Assembly (NCBI GenBank): GCA_035771175.1
Contig: CM069607.1
Location: forward strand, 4,866,001 to 4,930,000
Source: Paratinospora sagittata
Taxonomy: Eukaryota; Streptophyta; Magnoliopsida; Ranunculales; Menispermaceae
Length of the DNA stretch: 64,000 nucleotides
Direction of reading: 5' to 3'
The notes beneath the pieces were generated by a model. The model ran no database searches. It was not told the DNA's origin and saw only the letters and a list, made by a program, of their open reading frames with translations. The translations under genes and the position numbers were made by a program. Of this stretch, positions 48,826 to 61,423 are shown piece after piece (within the stretch, counting starts at the first letter, position 1; every line of letters begins with the position of its first letter).

Positions 48826-49856
48826 TACCCATTTTAAAATGGGTAAGAGGAAAGCGGACAAATAAATCTAGGTCTATTATGAAAGTGGACAAATGGTCCA
48901 GTTAATTTTGCCACTCCTAATTATATTCATTAAATATGTATGTTTTATATATTTCAATTTATTTATGTAATATATTATCCAATAAGCATAAAAATATAGT
49001 TACACTTGTAATTACGTACACTTTTTTGTAATTAGATTAATATTTCTCTTGTTAAAAATTACCTCATAGATCATGATTTATTTTTCTTTAGAAAAGGGAC
49101 ACACACATATGTTTACTTGACATTACCATGTTATTATATGAACGGCTTAACTCTTTACTAATACAATTTTTACACGAGAATTATATGAGCTCTTGAGTAA
49201 GAAAAATACTTGAGATAGCTGTAGAAAACAAACAACACTAGACACACCTATGAGAATTATATAAGCTCTAGGAAATGCGTAATATACGCAGCCTTACTTT
49301 CATATTAAAAGAGTTATTTTTACATTTGAAATTATAGCTTTAAGATCACATTACACCAACGTCTAACTCTTTTTTATCACCAAATAATATGAAAACAACA
49401 ATATGTACCTTTTATTTTAATTACAATGATTATTTACACAAATTCTAAATATATAAAGAGGAGGGAAGGAGCCAATTAAGCATGTTAATCAATTGATTCA
49501 AAATTCAATCAAGTAAAACTAACTTATATCGATGCACTTACAAATAATCCTTTCTTCAACCAGCTTGAACACCACCCTTAAAAACTTAAGCCAGCTTCGT
49601 AGTTAGTTAGGTTAAGCCCTTCTCTTTAATTAGGAAAGTTGCTGATACCAATTAAAATTTTTTCCAACTACATAAGATAGGCTATATTAATTTATTTTCT
49701 ATTGGATCATATATTACATAAATAAATTGAAATACATAAAACATACATATTTAATGAGTATGATTAGAAGTGGCAAAATTGGCTGGATCCATATGTCCAC
49801 TTTCATAATAGACCTAAACTCATTTGTCCGCTTTCGTACCCATTTTAAAATGGGTG
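48826..49856. mobile_element. Foldback/MITE-like element with ~155-bp terminal inverted repeats
   Basis: 48826-48984 and 49700-49856 are inverted copies of each other with only scattered mismatches; shared strings include CCACTTTCATAATAGACCTA and AAATATGTATGTTTTAT. Each outer end contains the 16-bp palindrome CCCATTTTAAAATGGG (48828-48843 and 49839-49854). The ~715-bp interior has no open frame of note. This looks like a non-autonomous DNA transposon or foldback element. I saw no clear target-site duplication. Its right end lies 17 bp from the 5' LTR of gypsy element 2. Confidence 0.7.
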
Positions 49857-49873
49857 CAAATACTTGAGGGTTG

Positions 49874-52648
49874 TGTAATACCCAGAAAACTTTCTCACAA
49901 ATAGCATTCAAACATAACAATGAAAAATGGTGTGTGTGTTGAGTGAGACATTTCATCAAACACATATCGTTCATTGGCAAATGGCTGTAACTACAGTGTA
50001 TATACCTGATTTCAATAATGATCCAGAAACCTCGCCAAGATCTCGCCGACATGTCGTCTGGAATCTCGTCGAGATTTCGCCAACATGTCGCCTTGAATCT
50101 CGCCGAAAATCCTTCGCGTCTCGCTCTCTAAACCCAATCGCACAAACGCTCTTTCGAAACCAAACGCGCAAGTCTCTTCCTCTCGAAACCCTCTCTCGCC
50201 TTCTCATCTTGCCGCTGCAACTCTGCCACGAATCTCGCCGCCGCCGTCTTCCTCTCCTCTTCTCCGCCACAGATCTCGCCTCTCTCTTCTCTTCTCCGCC
50301 ACTGCACTCGTCGCCGCTCTCTCTTTCTTTTCTTCTCTCCATCGCCACTCTCGATCTCTCGCTCTCACTTCCGATCTCTCGCCTCGCCTCACCTCCGATC
50401 TCTCGGTCTCTCGCTCCCGATCTCTCGCCCTCACTCTCTTCTTCTTCTCCCTTTTTTCCCATCCTCTTTTCTTTCCCCTCTTTCTCTCTCTCTCTCTCCC
50501 CTGTTTTTTTTCTTCCTTCCGCCCTCCTGCAACTCATTTTATTTTATTTTATTATTTTATTTTTTCTTTTCTTTTCTTTTCTTTTCTTTTCTTTTTAACA
50601 ACCAACATGTTTATAATATATTTATATATATATATATATATATATCATACATACAATATCACACATACAAGTGTATTTTATTATTTTTATTATTTTTTTT
50701 AGCAACCAAAATGTTGTATAATATATTTATATATATATCACACATACAATACTTTATTTTTTTTAAAAAACATTGCAATTCAAGTATTATTAATTTTTTA
50801 AGCAACCAAAATGTTATATAATATATTTATATGTATCATACATATTTTTTTACCAAGTGTCATCATTTTTTTTTTAGCAATCAAGATGTTATATAATATA
50901 TTTATATGTATCATACATATTTTTTTTACCAAGTGTTATTATTTTTTTTAAGCAATCAAGATGTTATATAATATATTTATATGTATCATACATATTTTTT
51001 TTACCAAGTGTTATTATTTCTTTTAAGCAATCAAGATGTTATATAATATATTTATATGTATCATACATATTTTTTTTACCAAGTGTTATTATTTTTTTAA
51101 AAAACATTGCAACTCAAGTGTTATTATTATTTTTTAAGCAATCAAGATGTTATATATATATATATATATAACATCATACATACAATACTGCATATAATAT
51201 ATTAGATTATAGTATATCATATTTTACGTTTTTATTATCTAGATCATCATATTATATCAGGTGGGAGTTTATTAGCTAAGTTATATTATATGTATAATGT
51301 GACCACCACCATACAACATAGACATGTATGCACATTATATTAATATAATATAATACAAAATAAGTGATTAACGTGTGATTTATGCATGGATAGGTTGATA
51401 ACGCCCAACGTCGAGGAATCAATCTCAACACATTTGGAAATTAGCGATTCAGGTGGGAATGATTCTAGGCCTTCATAATATTTTATTTGATATATAGATA
51501 GGAATGTTAAATTAATTAGGTCTATAGCATTATTAGATTGCTTATGCATGCCTATTGTACGTGATTATATATATACAATGTTGTGATTGTTTAGCCATGA
51601 TGATATGTGTGTTAACATGATTTTTATTCTGATCAAATGATAATTGGATGCATGGAATTCATGTGGTAGTTGAATTTATTTATAAACTATAATGCCTGAT
51701 AATGAAATGTATGATTTGGAATATTGGCATAGTGAATGCGTGAGCACTATTATAATTGATTTTGTGACATGATACCATGTGTAGTGGAGTTGAATATATT
51801 TTATGAATGCGCTTAATATCGAGCTTATACCGTACGCATGACGTGACATCACTAAAGAACACGATTAAGATAAGAATCACACATATGGGACAGTTATTCT
51901 AAGGAATATCGCCATTGTTCTAATTTTTGGGTTGTGCCATCCTGAGTTGATTTTCTAACGGTACGTGATTTGGAACGTGATGAAATTATCGACTCAAACA
52001 ATCTAATGTTGCAACGATTAATGTGTGAAACTTGTTTGTAATGTTCTTGTGTATGTATCACAATAAAATATTGTGAATTATTTAGATGACCCACTGGGCT
52101 TTGAAGCTCACCACTGTTTTTATATGCAGGTACTTAGGAGAATAAAATTGCGAGTTCGTGACATAGTGCAGAGTAGTAGGGGTAGGTTAATTAATTAGTA
52201 TTATGAGACTGAATATTTTCATTTAATTTTTAAAGGTTTATTATTCAAACGAATTGTATTGATAATTGAAATTCAATGAATATTATTACGGTCAGTAAAG
52301 ACCCTGTGATTTATTTCACGTGCGAATGCCTTGGAATAGAATTCATTAATTCTATTTGATGATTGTATTTTAATGTTGTGTCCATAATGATTGGACAAGG
52401 GCAAGTATCATCGTATGAAGATAACAATTGTATGAAGAATTAAATGTATTCGTTTATCTTAACCAGCAAGTTGGATGGAAGAATATAAACTCATAGTTTT
52501 GCAAATCTTATTATTTATAAAATGGTTATGGGTTAAGATAGACGGATACGAGTAACGTCTCGATTTTCAGTGATATTTTATATAAAAATAAAATATTCAT
52601 TATCTTACAAAAAAAAAAAAAATTAGTTTTGAAAATCGGGGTGTTACA
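49874..52648 (+). repeat. 5' LTR of gypsy element 2
   Basis: Starts TGTAATACCCAGAAAACTTT with a different ~160-bp first module from element 1 (contains TCATCAAACACATATCG). Then comes the pyrimidine-rich block, AT tracts and about four to five minisatellite units (50800-51180). It ends GGGGTGTTACA. Confidence 0.88.
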
Positions 52649-52651
52649 GTT

Positions 52652-52663
52652 TGGTATCAGAGC
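52652..52663 (+). other. Primer-binding site (initiator Met tRNA), element 2
   Basis: TGGTATCAGAGC, three bases after the LTR end, the same as in element 1. The leader to gag is about 710 bp. Confidence 0.85.
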
Positions 52664-53373
52664 TTTAGGCTTCAGATCATGGGAAATGTTACAACAAATT
52701 TTGAGAAGTTTAGTATTAGTAAAAGTCACTTTAAAACGTAATGTCGAGAATGAAAGAACAGTGGGTCTAACAAACTCAAAGCTTTTAGGATATCGGTTAG
52801 AGACGAGAACTTGTATGAAAACCGTTTGGTTAGAATCTAAGGTCAGGATGAATCTTTTATTCTTGGTTCCAAAGCGGTATGGGACGTGGAGGAATTTAAG
52901 GGTATTTGAGGAGTCTTGATCTTGGAGACTAGCAGGCTATGTTTGGTGAATGACTAACAACTCTGGACGAGCTAGTATCGCTACATTCAACTGGTATGGG
53001 ACAACTTGAACATAGTGGATACCTGGGAAGCCTTAGTTGGTAGGACATTTGCGCATTGTTTGGGTGTATCGAAGTTTCTTTATGGAAGCTTATATCACCG
53101 GGCTAGAGTGGTATGGGACACTTGAATACGGAGGGTATAAGTGAAAGTTTGAGAATTTTCTTCATACCATTGTTGTGTGGTATGTTGTTTGTTTGTTTGC
53201 TTGTCTTGTTTACATGTATAAAAACCAAATCCTGTACCCTGTGACAATCATGGATTGTCAAGATTTTATAAAACTTAGAAACTGAATCAATAGGATCATT
53301 TTATTTTCGAGAACATAGAATTCTGAATCTAGAGTCACCCTAACCGAACTAAAGATGAGTTGAAATTTTATAG

Positions 53374-56300
53374 ATGGTTGCACCTCGAAGAATAAACACC
53401 AGGTCTGTGAGTGATTTCATAAGGGACACTGAACCTGCTGAGCAGACACAATCGACATCCGAATCTCAGCCGAAGGAGCAAGAACATGCAAATCAAACAG
53501 TGAATGTTGATTCTGCTGGAACAGGGAACGTCCAACCTACAGCAGTTCCAACCCCTGAAATTGTTTTAGGACCAGAGATGATGGCTGAATTTGTGAGGCA
53601 AGTTGTGGAACAGGTGACCAGACAGATGCCTCAACCTCAACTGAATCCAACAATTGTGGTGCAGAATGAAACAGGAACTCGAAATATCAGGAGACCTGAA
53701 GAAAAGGAATGGGCAGATCAATTGAAAGACTTCCAACATCTGCATCCTTCAAAATTTGAAGGAAACCCAGATCCAAGGGAAGCTGACAAGTGGTTCCAGG
53801 AGGTTCAGGAACACTTGGAAGTTCTGGGAGTAACTAGTCCAAGAATGGTGGCAATTGCGGCTCACCAATTCATAGGTGAGGCCAAACATTGGTGGAGAAT
53901 GGTTAAAGAAAGTCCTACAGTGGACGTGAACACCATGACCTGGGCGACTTTTGAAGAAATATTTTATGATAAATTCTTCCCCAAGGCGAACAGAAAAGAA
54001 TTACAATATGAATTTGTGAAGCTGACACAGAGGAACATGACAATGGCAGAATATGAGGCTAAGTTTATCGAACTCTCCAGATTTGCTCGTGAACTGGTAG
54101 TCAATGAAGAGATGAAAGCTAGTAGATTTGCAGAGGGTCTCAGAATGGAAATCAGAAAGGTGGTTGTTCCTATGAATCTGGAGACTTATAAAGAGGTAGT
54201 TGAACGAGCTTTGTTAGTAGAAAGAGAACTGAACCTACAACAAACAATATGGAACAGAAACAAAAGGCCGCAAGGACAGAATTCTGATTACCAGAGTAAT
54301 CACAACAAGAGGCAGAATTTGAATAACTTCGGTGGCAATGGTAATACGTGGAACAGAAACACATTCAACAATGGGAACCAGTGGAACAGGGGACAGAATT
54401 ACAACAACGGATCAGGAGAGTCTAGGCATAATGGTGGACAACAGATGCAGCAAAATAATATTCGTGCACCCCAACAAAATAGAAATCAAGTAGTAGATAC
54501 GAGACTTTGCTTCAAATGCAACCGACCGGGTCATTTGGCACGAAACTGTACTACGCAAGGAGTTCGACAAAATTCTCGTCCGGGCAACTGGCAAAACAAC
54601 AACAATGTGCAAGGACGAAATCAAGCCAATCGTCCAAACTATAATCAAAATCAAGGTAGAGTCTTTGCAATGACAGAAGGAAATCCTGAACAAGAAGTTG
54701 GTACAAACGAAGTGGTGGAAGGTACATTCATTTTATTTCATGTTACAGTTAAAGTCTTGTTTGATTCTGGAGCATCAAGGTCTTTTATTTCTGAAAACTT
54801 AGCCAGGAAACTATAACTTTCCACTGTACCTTTATCTGTCGTTATGAAGATTTCAGCTCCAGTGGGAGTAAACGTCCCAACAACTGAAAAATGTAGTTGT
54901 GACCTTAGAATTAATGATAAGCTGATTTCAGCTGAATTGATACTCTTACCCATTAATGATTATGATGTAATCTTGGGTATGGATTGGTTATCTGAATACC
55001 AAGCCCAGATCGACTGCCTTCGAAAGAAGATTACCTTGCGATTACCTTCAGGAGAGTTGTTGAAAATCTATGGGGATAGAAACAAAATCCCGAAGAATAT
55101 CATGTCTGCACTTCTCGAATCTGTGAATCAAAAAGAGGAAGTCAAAACCCTAACAGAAGTCGAGCCTCTAAAGACCTTGAGGAATTTAGAAAAGTACTTG
55201 GTGGTTAGAGATTTCCCTAAAGTGTTTTCCGAAGAATTACCAGGATTACCTCCTAAGCGGGAAGTAGAGTGCAAGATAGAACTGTACCCTGGAACAGCCC
55301 CCATAGCCATGTCACCCTACAGAATGGCCCCTGGCAAACTAATCGAATTAAGGACCCAACTTGATGAGCTTAGTGCGAAGGAATTTATCCAGCCGAGCGA
55401 ATCACCCTGGGGAGCACCGGTATTGTTTGCCAAAAAGAAAGATGGGTCGATGAGACTGTGTATTGACTACAAGAAATTAAATCAAGTCACAGTCAAGAAC
55501 AAGTACCCCCTTCCCAGAATAGATGATTTGTTCGATCAACTGAAGGGAGCAACTTGTTTTTCCAAGATCGACCTAAGGTCCGGTTACCACCAACTTAGAA
55601 TCAAAGAGTCAGACATGCCGAAGACAACATTCAGGACTAGGTATGGACACTTTGAATTCAGAGTCATGTCATTTGGACTTACTAATGCACCAGCAACATT
55701 TATGGATATAATGAATAGGACGTTTAGGCCTCATCTAGACAAATTTGTAGTGGTATTTGTTGATGATATTCTGGTTTATTCGAAGACCCGTGAGGAACAT
55801 CAGGAACACCTTACAGTAGTTTTGGAAACATTGAGGCGAAATGAATTGTATGCCAAATTTGAAAAATGTGAATTTTGGATGAAGTCAGTCAGATTTTTGG
55901 GCCGTGTAGTGTCATCGGAAGGGATATCCGTAGATCCAACAAAAGTTGAAGCAGTAATGAACTGGGAAAAGCCAAAGTCAGTGACAGATATTAGAAGCTT
56001 TTTGGGACTCGCTGGTTACTATAGAAGATTTATTCTAAATTTTTCGAGACTAGCTGAGCCTATGACAAAGCTAACAAGGAAGGATGCCAAATTTAATTGG
56101 GATGAGAAATGTGAGAATTCCTTTCAGGAGTTGAAGAGACGATTAACCACATCCCCAATATTGATCACTCCTGCAAGCGGAGTCGGTTATGTTATTTACA
56201 CTGATGCTTCTAATAATGGCCTTGGCGCTGTTCTGATGCAGGAAGGTAAAGTGGTTGCTTATGCTTCTAGGCAACTGAAGACTCATGAACAGAACTACCC

Positions 56301-58092
56301 GACTCATGATTTAGAATTGGCTGCTATTGTATTTTCCCTGAAGATATGGAGGCACTATCTTTATGGAGAGAAATTTGATCTATACTCTGATCATAAGAGT
56401 TTGAAGTACATCTATACACAAAAGGAGTTGAATTTGAGGCAAAAGATATGGATGGAGTTGCTGAATGATTATGATTTTCAACTGCATTATCACCCGGGGA
56501 AGGCCAACGTAGTCGCAGATGCTTTAAGTCGAAAATCTTACAAGAACGATGCAGAAAAAGCCCAGATGCACCAATTGATTGAAGATTATAATTTGGGTGT
56601 ACAAAAAGGTAAAAATCATATTTTCTTATATAATATGAGTTGCAAGCCAGACCTACTACCTCAAATTAAGGAAGGTCAAGCTCAGGATAGAAAACTGATA
56701 AAATGGGTGGCAGATGCAAGAGCCAATAATGGAAATACAAATTTCAAGATCGATTCAGAGGGATTATTGAGATTCAGAAATCGAATTTGTATACCCAGAA
56801 TTGAGGAAATTAAAAAGACCTTATTTGATGAAGCACATCAGACTAAATACACTTTACATCCTGGTGGAGATAAGATGTACCAAAATTTGAAGAAAAATTA
56901 TTGGTGGAAAGGTATGAAAAGAGATGTAGCCAAATATGTGTCTAAATGCCTTACATGTCAGCAAGTTAAGGCCGAACATAAAAGACCGTCTATATTGTTA
57001 CAACCTTTGGAAATCCCTGAATGGAAATGGGATAACATAGCAATGGATTTCGTTGGAGCACTTCCTAGAAATCAGAAAGGTGAGGATAAGGTTTGGGTAA
57101 TTGTGGATCGACTTACTAAAGTGGCGCACTTCTTACCTATTAAATCCACAGATACGATTAGTAAACTGGGTGAATTGTATGTTAAAGAGATTGTGAAGCT
57201 ACACGGAGTACCCAAATCGATAGTGTCAGATAGAGATGCCTTATTCTCATCTCAATTCTGGCAGAGCTTACAACGGGAATTGGGAACCAAATTAACCATG
57301 AGCACCGCCTATCATCCTCAGACAGATGATCAATCCGAAAGGGTTATTCAGATCTTAGAAGACATGTTGAGAGCTTCTGTACTGGATTGCAAGGGAAATT
57401 GGAGTAAATACTTACACCTAGCAGAGTTTGCATATAACAACAGTTACCAGGCAAGTATACAAATGGCTCCATATGAAGCTCTATATGGACGACCATGTAG
57501 GTCACCACTATGTTGGGCCAATTGGGAAGATAAGGTACTTACAAGACCTGATATGATAATGGAAATGAACGAAAAAGTGAAGTTGATCCAACAAAGGCTA
57601 GTTACTGCACAGAGTAGGCAGAAGAGCTAAGCAGATAAGAGGCGCCGACCTCTAGAGTTCCAAAAAGGTGATAAGGTCTTTCTGAGAATAAACCCTCAAA
57701 AAGGCATCATGAGGTTTGGTAAAAAAGGGAAATTATCGCCGCGATTCATCGGTCCGTTCAAGATCAGTGATCGAATTGGCGAGAATGCTTACAAACTAGA
57801 ATTACCAACTAGTTTATCTGCCATTCACAATGTATTCCATGTGTCGATGTTGCGAAAATATGAACCAGACCCTTCCCACACCATCGATTGGAAAGACATG
57901 AAAGTTCAAGCTGATGCCACCTATGAAGAAGGACCCTTACAGATCCTAGATTGGAAAGTTCATAGCTTGAGAAACAAAGACATTCCATTAGTTAAAGTAT
58001 TGTGGAAGCATCATGGAGTTGAAGAAGCCACTTGGGAACCTGAAAGTGAAATGAAAGCCAAATACGCCGACTTATTTCAAAGAACACTCTAG
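53374..58092 (+). pseudogene. Single-frame gag-pol of gypsy element 2, interrupted by two stop codons
   Basis: One continuous frame of 1572 codons, broken only by TAA at 54814-54816 (codon 481, just after the protease DSGAS at about 464-468) and TAA at 57628-57630 (codon 1419, after the integrase core). Domains in order: Gag, CCHC knuckle (from about 379), protease, RT (FVDDILVYS about 794), RNase H (YTDAS about 941), integrase HHCC zinc site (about 1155-1195), DDE core (from about 1243), chromodomain-like C terminus (about 1515-1560). Element 1 has sense codons at both stop positions. It is probably inactive now but young. Gag-pol polyproteins make the particle, cDNA and integration enzymes. 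Confidence 0.9.
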
Positions 58093-58184
58093 GTTTCGAG
58101 ATACAACTGGTCAACAGTGGAAAAAGTTGAACATCATCAAGTAAGTAAACTTATATTTTAATTTCGGGACGAAATTTCTTTTAA

Positions 58185-58195
58185 GACGGGAAGAA
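58185..58195 (+). other. Polypurine tract, element 2
   Basis: GACGGGAAGAA immediately before the 3' LTR, identical to element 1. Confidence 0.72.
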
Positions 58196-60826
58196 TCTGA
58201 TACCCAGAAAACTTTCACACAAATAGCATTCAAACATAACAATGAAAAATGGTGTGTGTGTTGAGTGAGACATTTCATCAAACACATATCGTTCATTGGC
58301 AAATGGCTGTAACTACAATGTATATACCTGATTTCAAACATGATCCGGAAATCTCGCTGACATGTCGCCTGGAATCTCGCCGAGATTTCGCCAACATGTC
58401 GCCTGGAATCTGGCTGAGATCTCGCCGAAAATCCTTCGCGTCTCGCTCTCTAAACCCAATCGCACAAACGCTCTTTCGAAACCAAACGCGCAAGTCTCTT
58501 CCTCTCAAAACCCTCTCTCGCCTTCTCATCTTGCCGCTGCAACTCCGCCACGGATCTCGCCGCCGCTGCCTTCCTCTCCTCTTCTCTGCTACAGATCTCG
58601 CCTCTCTCTTCTCTTCTCCGCTACTGCACTCGTCGCCGCTCTCTCTTTCTTCTCTTCTCTGCATCGCCACTCTCGATCTCTCGCTCTCACTTTCGATCTC
58701 TCGCCTCGCCTCGCCTCCGATCTCTCGGTATCTCGCTCCCGATCTCTCGCCCTCACTCTCTTCTTCTTCTTTTCCCTTTTTCCCCATCCTCTTTTCTTTC
58801 CCCTCTTTCTCTCTCTCTCTCTCCCTTGTTTTTTTCTTCCTTCCGCCCTCCTGCAACTCATTTTATTTTATTTTTTCTTTTCTTTTCTTTTCTTTTTAAC
58901 AACCAACATGGGTATAATATATTTATATATATATATCATCCATACAATATCACACATACAAGTGTATTTTATTATTTTTATTATTATTTTTTAGCAACCA
59001 AAATGTTGTATAATATATTTATATATATATCATACATACAATACGTTATTTTTTTTTTAAACATTGCAATTCAAGTATTATTAATTTTTTAAGCAACCAA
59101 AATGTTATATAATATATTTATAGGTATCATACATATTTTTTTTACCAAGTGTTATTATTATTTTTTTAAACATTACAACTCAAGTGTTATTATTTTTTTT
59201 AAGCAATCAAGATGTTATATAATATATTTATATGTATCATACATATTTTTTTTACCAAGTGTTATTATTATTTTTTAAAACATTGCAACTCAAGTGTTAT
59301 TATTTTTTTTAAGCAATCAAGATGTTATATATATATATATATATATATAACATCATACATACAATACTGCATATAATATATTAGATTATGGTATATCATA
59401 TTTTACGTTTTTATTATCTAGATCATCATATTATATCAGGTGGAAGTTTGTTAGCTAAGTTATATTATATGTATAATGTGACCACCACCATACAACATAG
59501 ACATGTATGCACATTATATTAATATAATATAATACAAAACAAGTGATTAACGTGTGATTTATGCATGGATAGGTTGATAACGCCCAACGTCGAAGAATCA
59601 ATCTCAACACATTTGGAAATTAGCGATTCAGGTGGGAATGATTCTAGGCCTTCATAATATTTTATTTGATATATAGATAGGAATGTTAAATTAATTAGGT
59701 CTATAGTATTATTAGATTGTTTATGCATGCCTATTGTACATGATTATATATACACAATGTTGTGATTGTTTAGCCATGATGATATGTGTGTTAACATGAT
59801 TTTACTCTGATCAAATGATAATTGGATGCATGGAATTCATGTGGTAGTTGAATTCATTTATAATTTATAATGCCTGATAATGAAATGTATGATTTGGAAT
59901 ATTGGCATAGTGAATGCGTGAACACTATTATAATTGACTTTGTGACATGATATCATGTGTAGTGAAGTTGAATATATTTTATGAATGCACTTAATATCGT
60001 GCTTATACCGTACGTATGACGTGACATCACTAAAGAACACGATTAAGATAAGAATCACACATATGAGGCTGTTATTCTAAGGAATATCGCCAATGTTCTA
60101 ATTTTTGGGCTGTGCCACCCTGAGTTTGATTTTCCTAAAGTTACGTGATTTAGAACGTGATGAAATTCTCGACTCAAATAATCTAATGTTGCAACGATTA
60201 ATGTGTGAAACTTGTTTGTAATGTTCTTGTGTATGTATCACAATAAAATATTGTAAATTGTTTAGATGACCCACTGGGCTTTCAAGCTCACCCCTATTTT
60301 TTTACTTAGAAAATAAGATCGCAAATTCGTGACGTAGTTCAGTGTAGTAGGGGTGAGTTTAATTAATTAATTAGTATTGTGGTGATAGAACTGAACCTTT
60401 TATTTAATTTTTAAAGGTTTATTATTTAAACGAATTATATTGATAATTTAAATTCAATGAATATTATTACGGTCAGTAAAGACCCTGTAATTTATTTCAC
60501 GTGTAAATGCCTTCGAATAGAATTCATTAATTTTATTTGATGATTGTATTTTAATGTTGTGTCCTTAATTGATGGACAAAGGCAAGTACCATCGTATGAA
60601 GATAAAGATTGTATGAAGATTTAAAGGTATTCGTTTATTTTAACCAGTAAGTTGGTTGGAAAAATATAAACTCATAGTTTTGCAAATTTTACTATCTATA
60701 TAATGGTTATGGGTTAAGATAGACGGATAAGAGTAACGTCTCGATTTTCAGTGATATTTTTATATAAAATTAAAATATTCATTATTTTACAAAAAAAAAT
60801 TAAGTTTTGAAAATCGGTGTGTTACA
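58196..60826 (+). repeat. 3' LTR of gypsy element 2
   Basis: Starts TCTGATACCCAG, a mutated form of TGTAATACCCAG. The first module matches its own 5' LTR. The right half matches the 3' LTR of element 1 (same CATGCAGGTA loss before ACTTAGAAAATAAG, same CGGTGTGTTACA end, same downstream flank). It has fewer minisatellite units (about three). Confidence 0.87.
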
Positions 60827-60904
60827 GATAGGTTGCGAAAATTGTTGGCCAAATGTAACATGTTGCAGGATATGATAGATGAAAAGCTTTCTATCTATTT
60901 TTGA
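60827..60904 (+). pseudogene. SAC3B tail after gypsy element 2
   Basis: Second detached copy of the last ~25 SAC3B codons, ending in TGA at 60902-60904, beginning with the same GATAG. It keeps the original GGTTGCG, unlike the copy at 43208. Confidence 0.88.
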
Positions 60905-61423
60905 CATGCTTGTTTCTGTCTCATGATAAACCTTATTTTCTTTCTTGTAACATTTTCCTGTACAATATAGTTGCTCTTTTCTCTGGAGGTTGTGTTGACC
61001 GGCTTCGATAGTTGCAAAATCCTGAAACTAAACATGTTGTAATTTTATTAAGGATTGAATAAAAAGGAAAGATATTTTGACTGATATCATGGGTTTTTTC
61101 TAGTCTATTGACTTGATTATTGATTTCCTTTCTAGTGTTCTGAACCATGCATTTGACTGTATTTTTTATTGATTAGGAGCTTAACATAATTGTCACAAAG
61201 TCTGAAATCAAAGTTACCTCTCGGATAAAGTTTCGTCTAGAGAGATTTGATCTTATTACACTATTTTGAATAATCAACAAAAAGAGAGCAGAAAAGTGTG
61301 CCCTTTTTCTGGATTTATATGTATGGTTGTGCCATCAGCAGATCCTGTCCAGCCGATGGTAACTGCAAATTCAAAGTGAAAAAGACAAACAGATTTAAGA
61401 GAGCAGATGGATTTTTGCCTCAT

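Larger units (their letters stand above)
49874..60826 (+). mobile_element. Gypsy element 2: Tekay/Del-type chromovirus, nearly intact reading frame
   Basis: 10.95 kb with LTRs 49874-52648 and 58196-60826, PBS, gag-pol and polypurine tract as in element 1. Flanks do not match: TTGAGGGTTG on the left (next to the foldback element), GATAGGTTGCG of SAC3B on the right. There is therefore no target-site duplication, and the right flank is the very site used by element 1. This implies recombination rather than a simple insertion. Confidence 0.9.

Noticed and set aside
49874..60826. Gypsy element 2 as a simple insertion with target-site duplication
   Set aside because: Left flank TTGAGGGTTG and right flank GATAGGTTGCG do not match.
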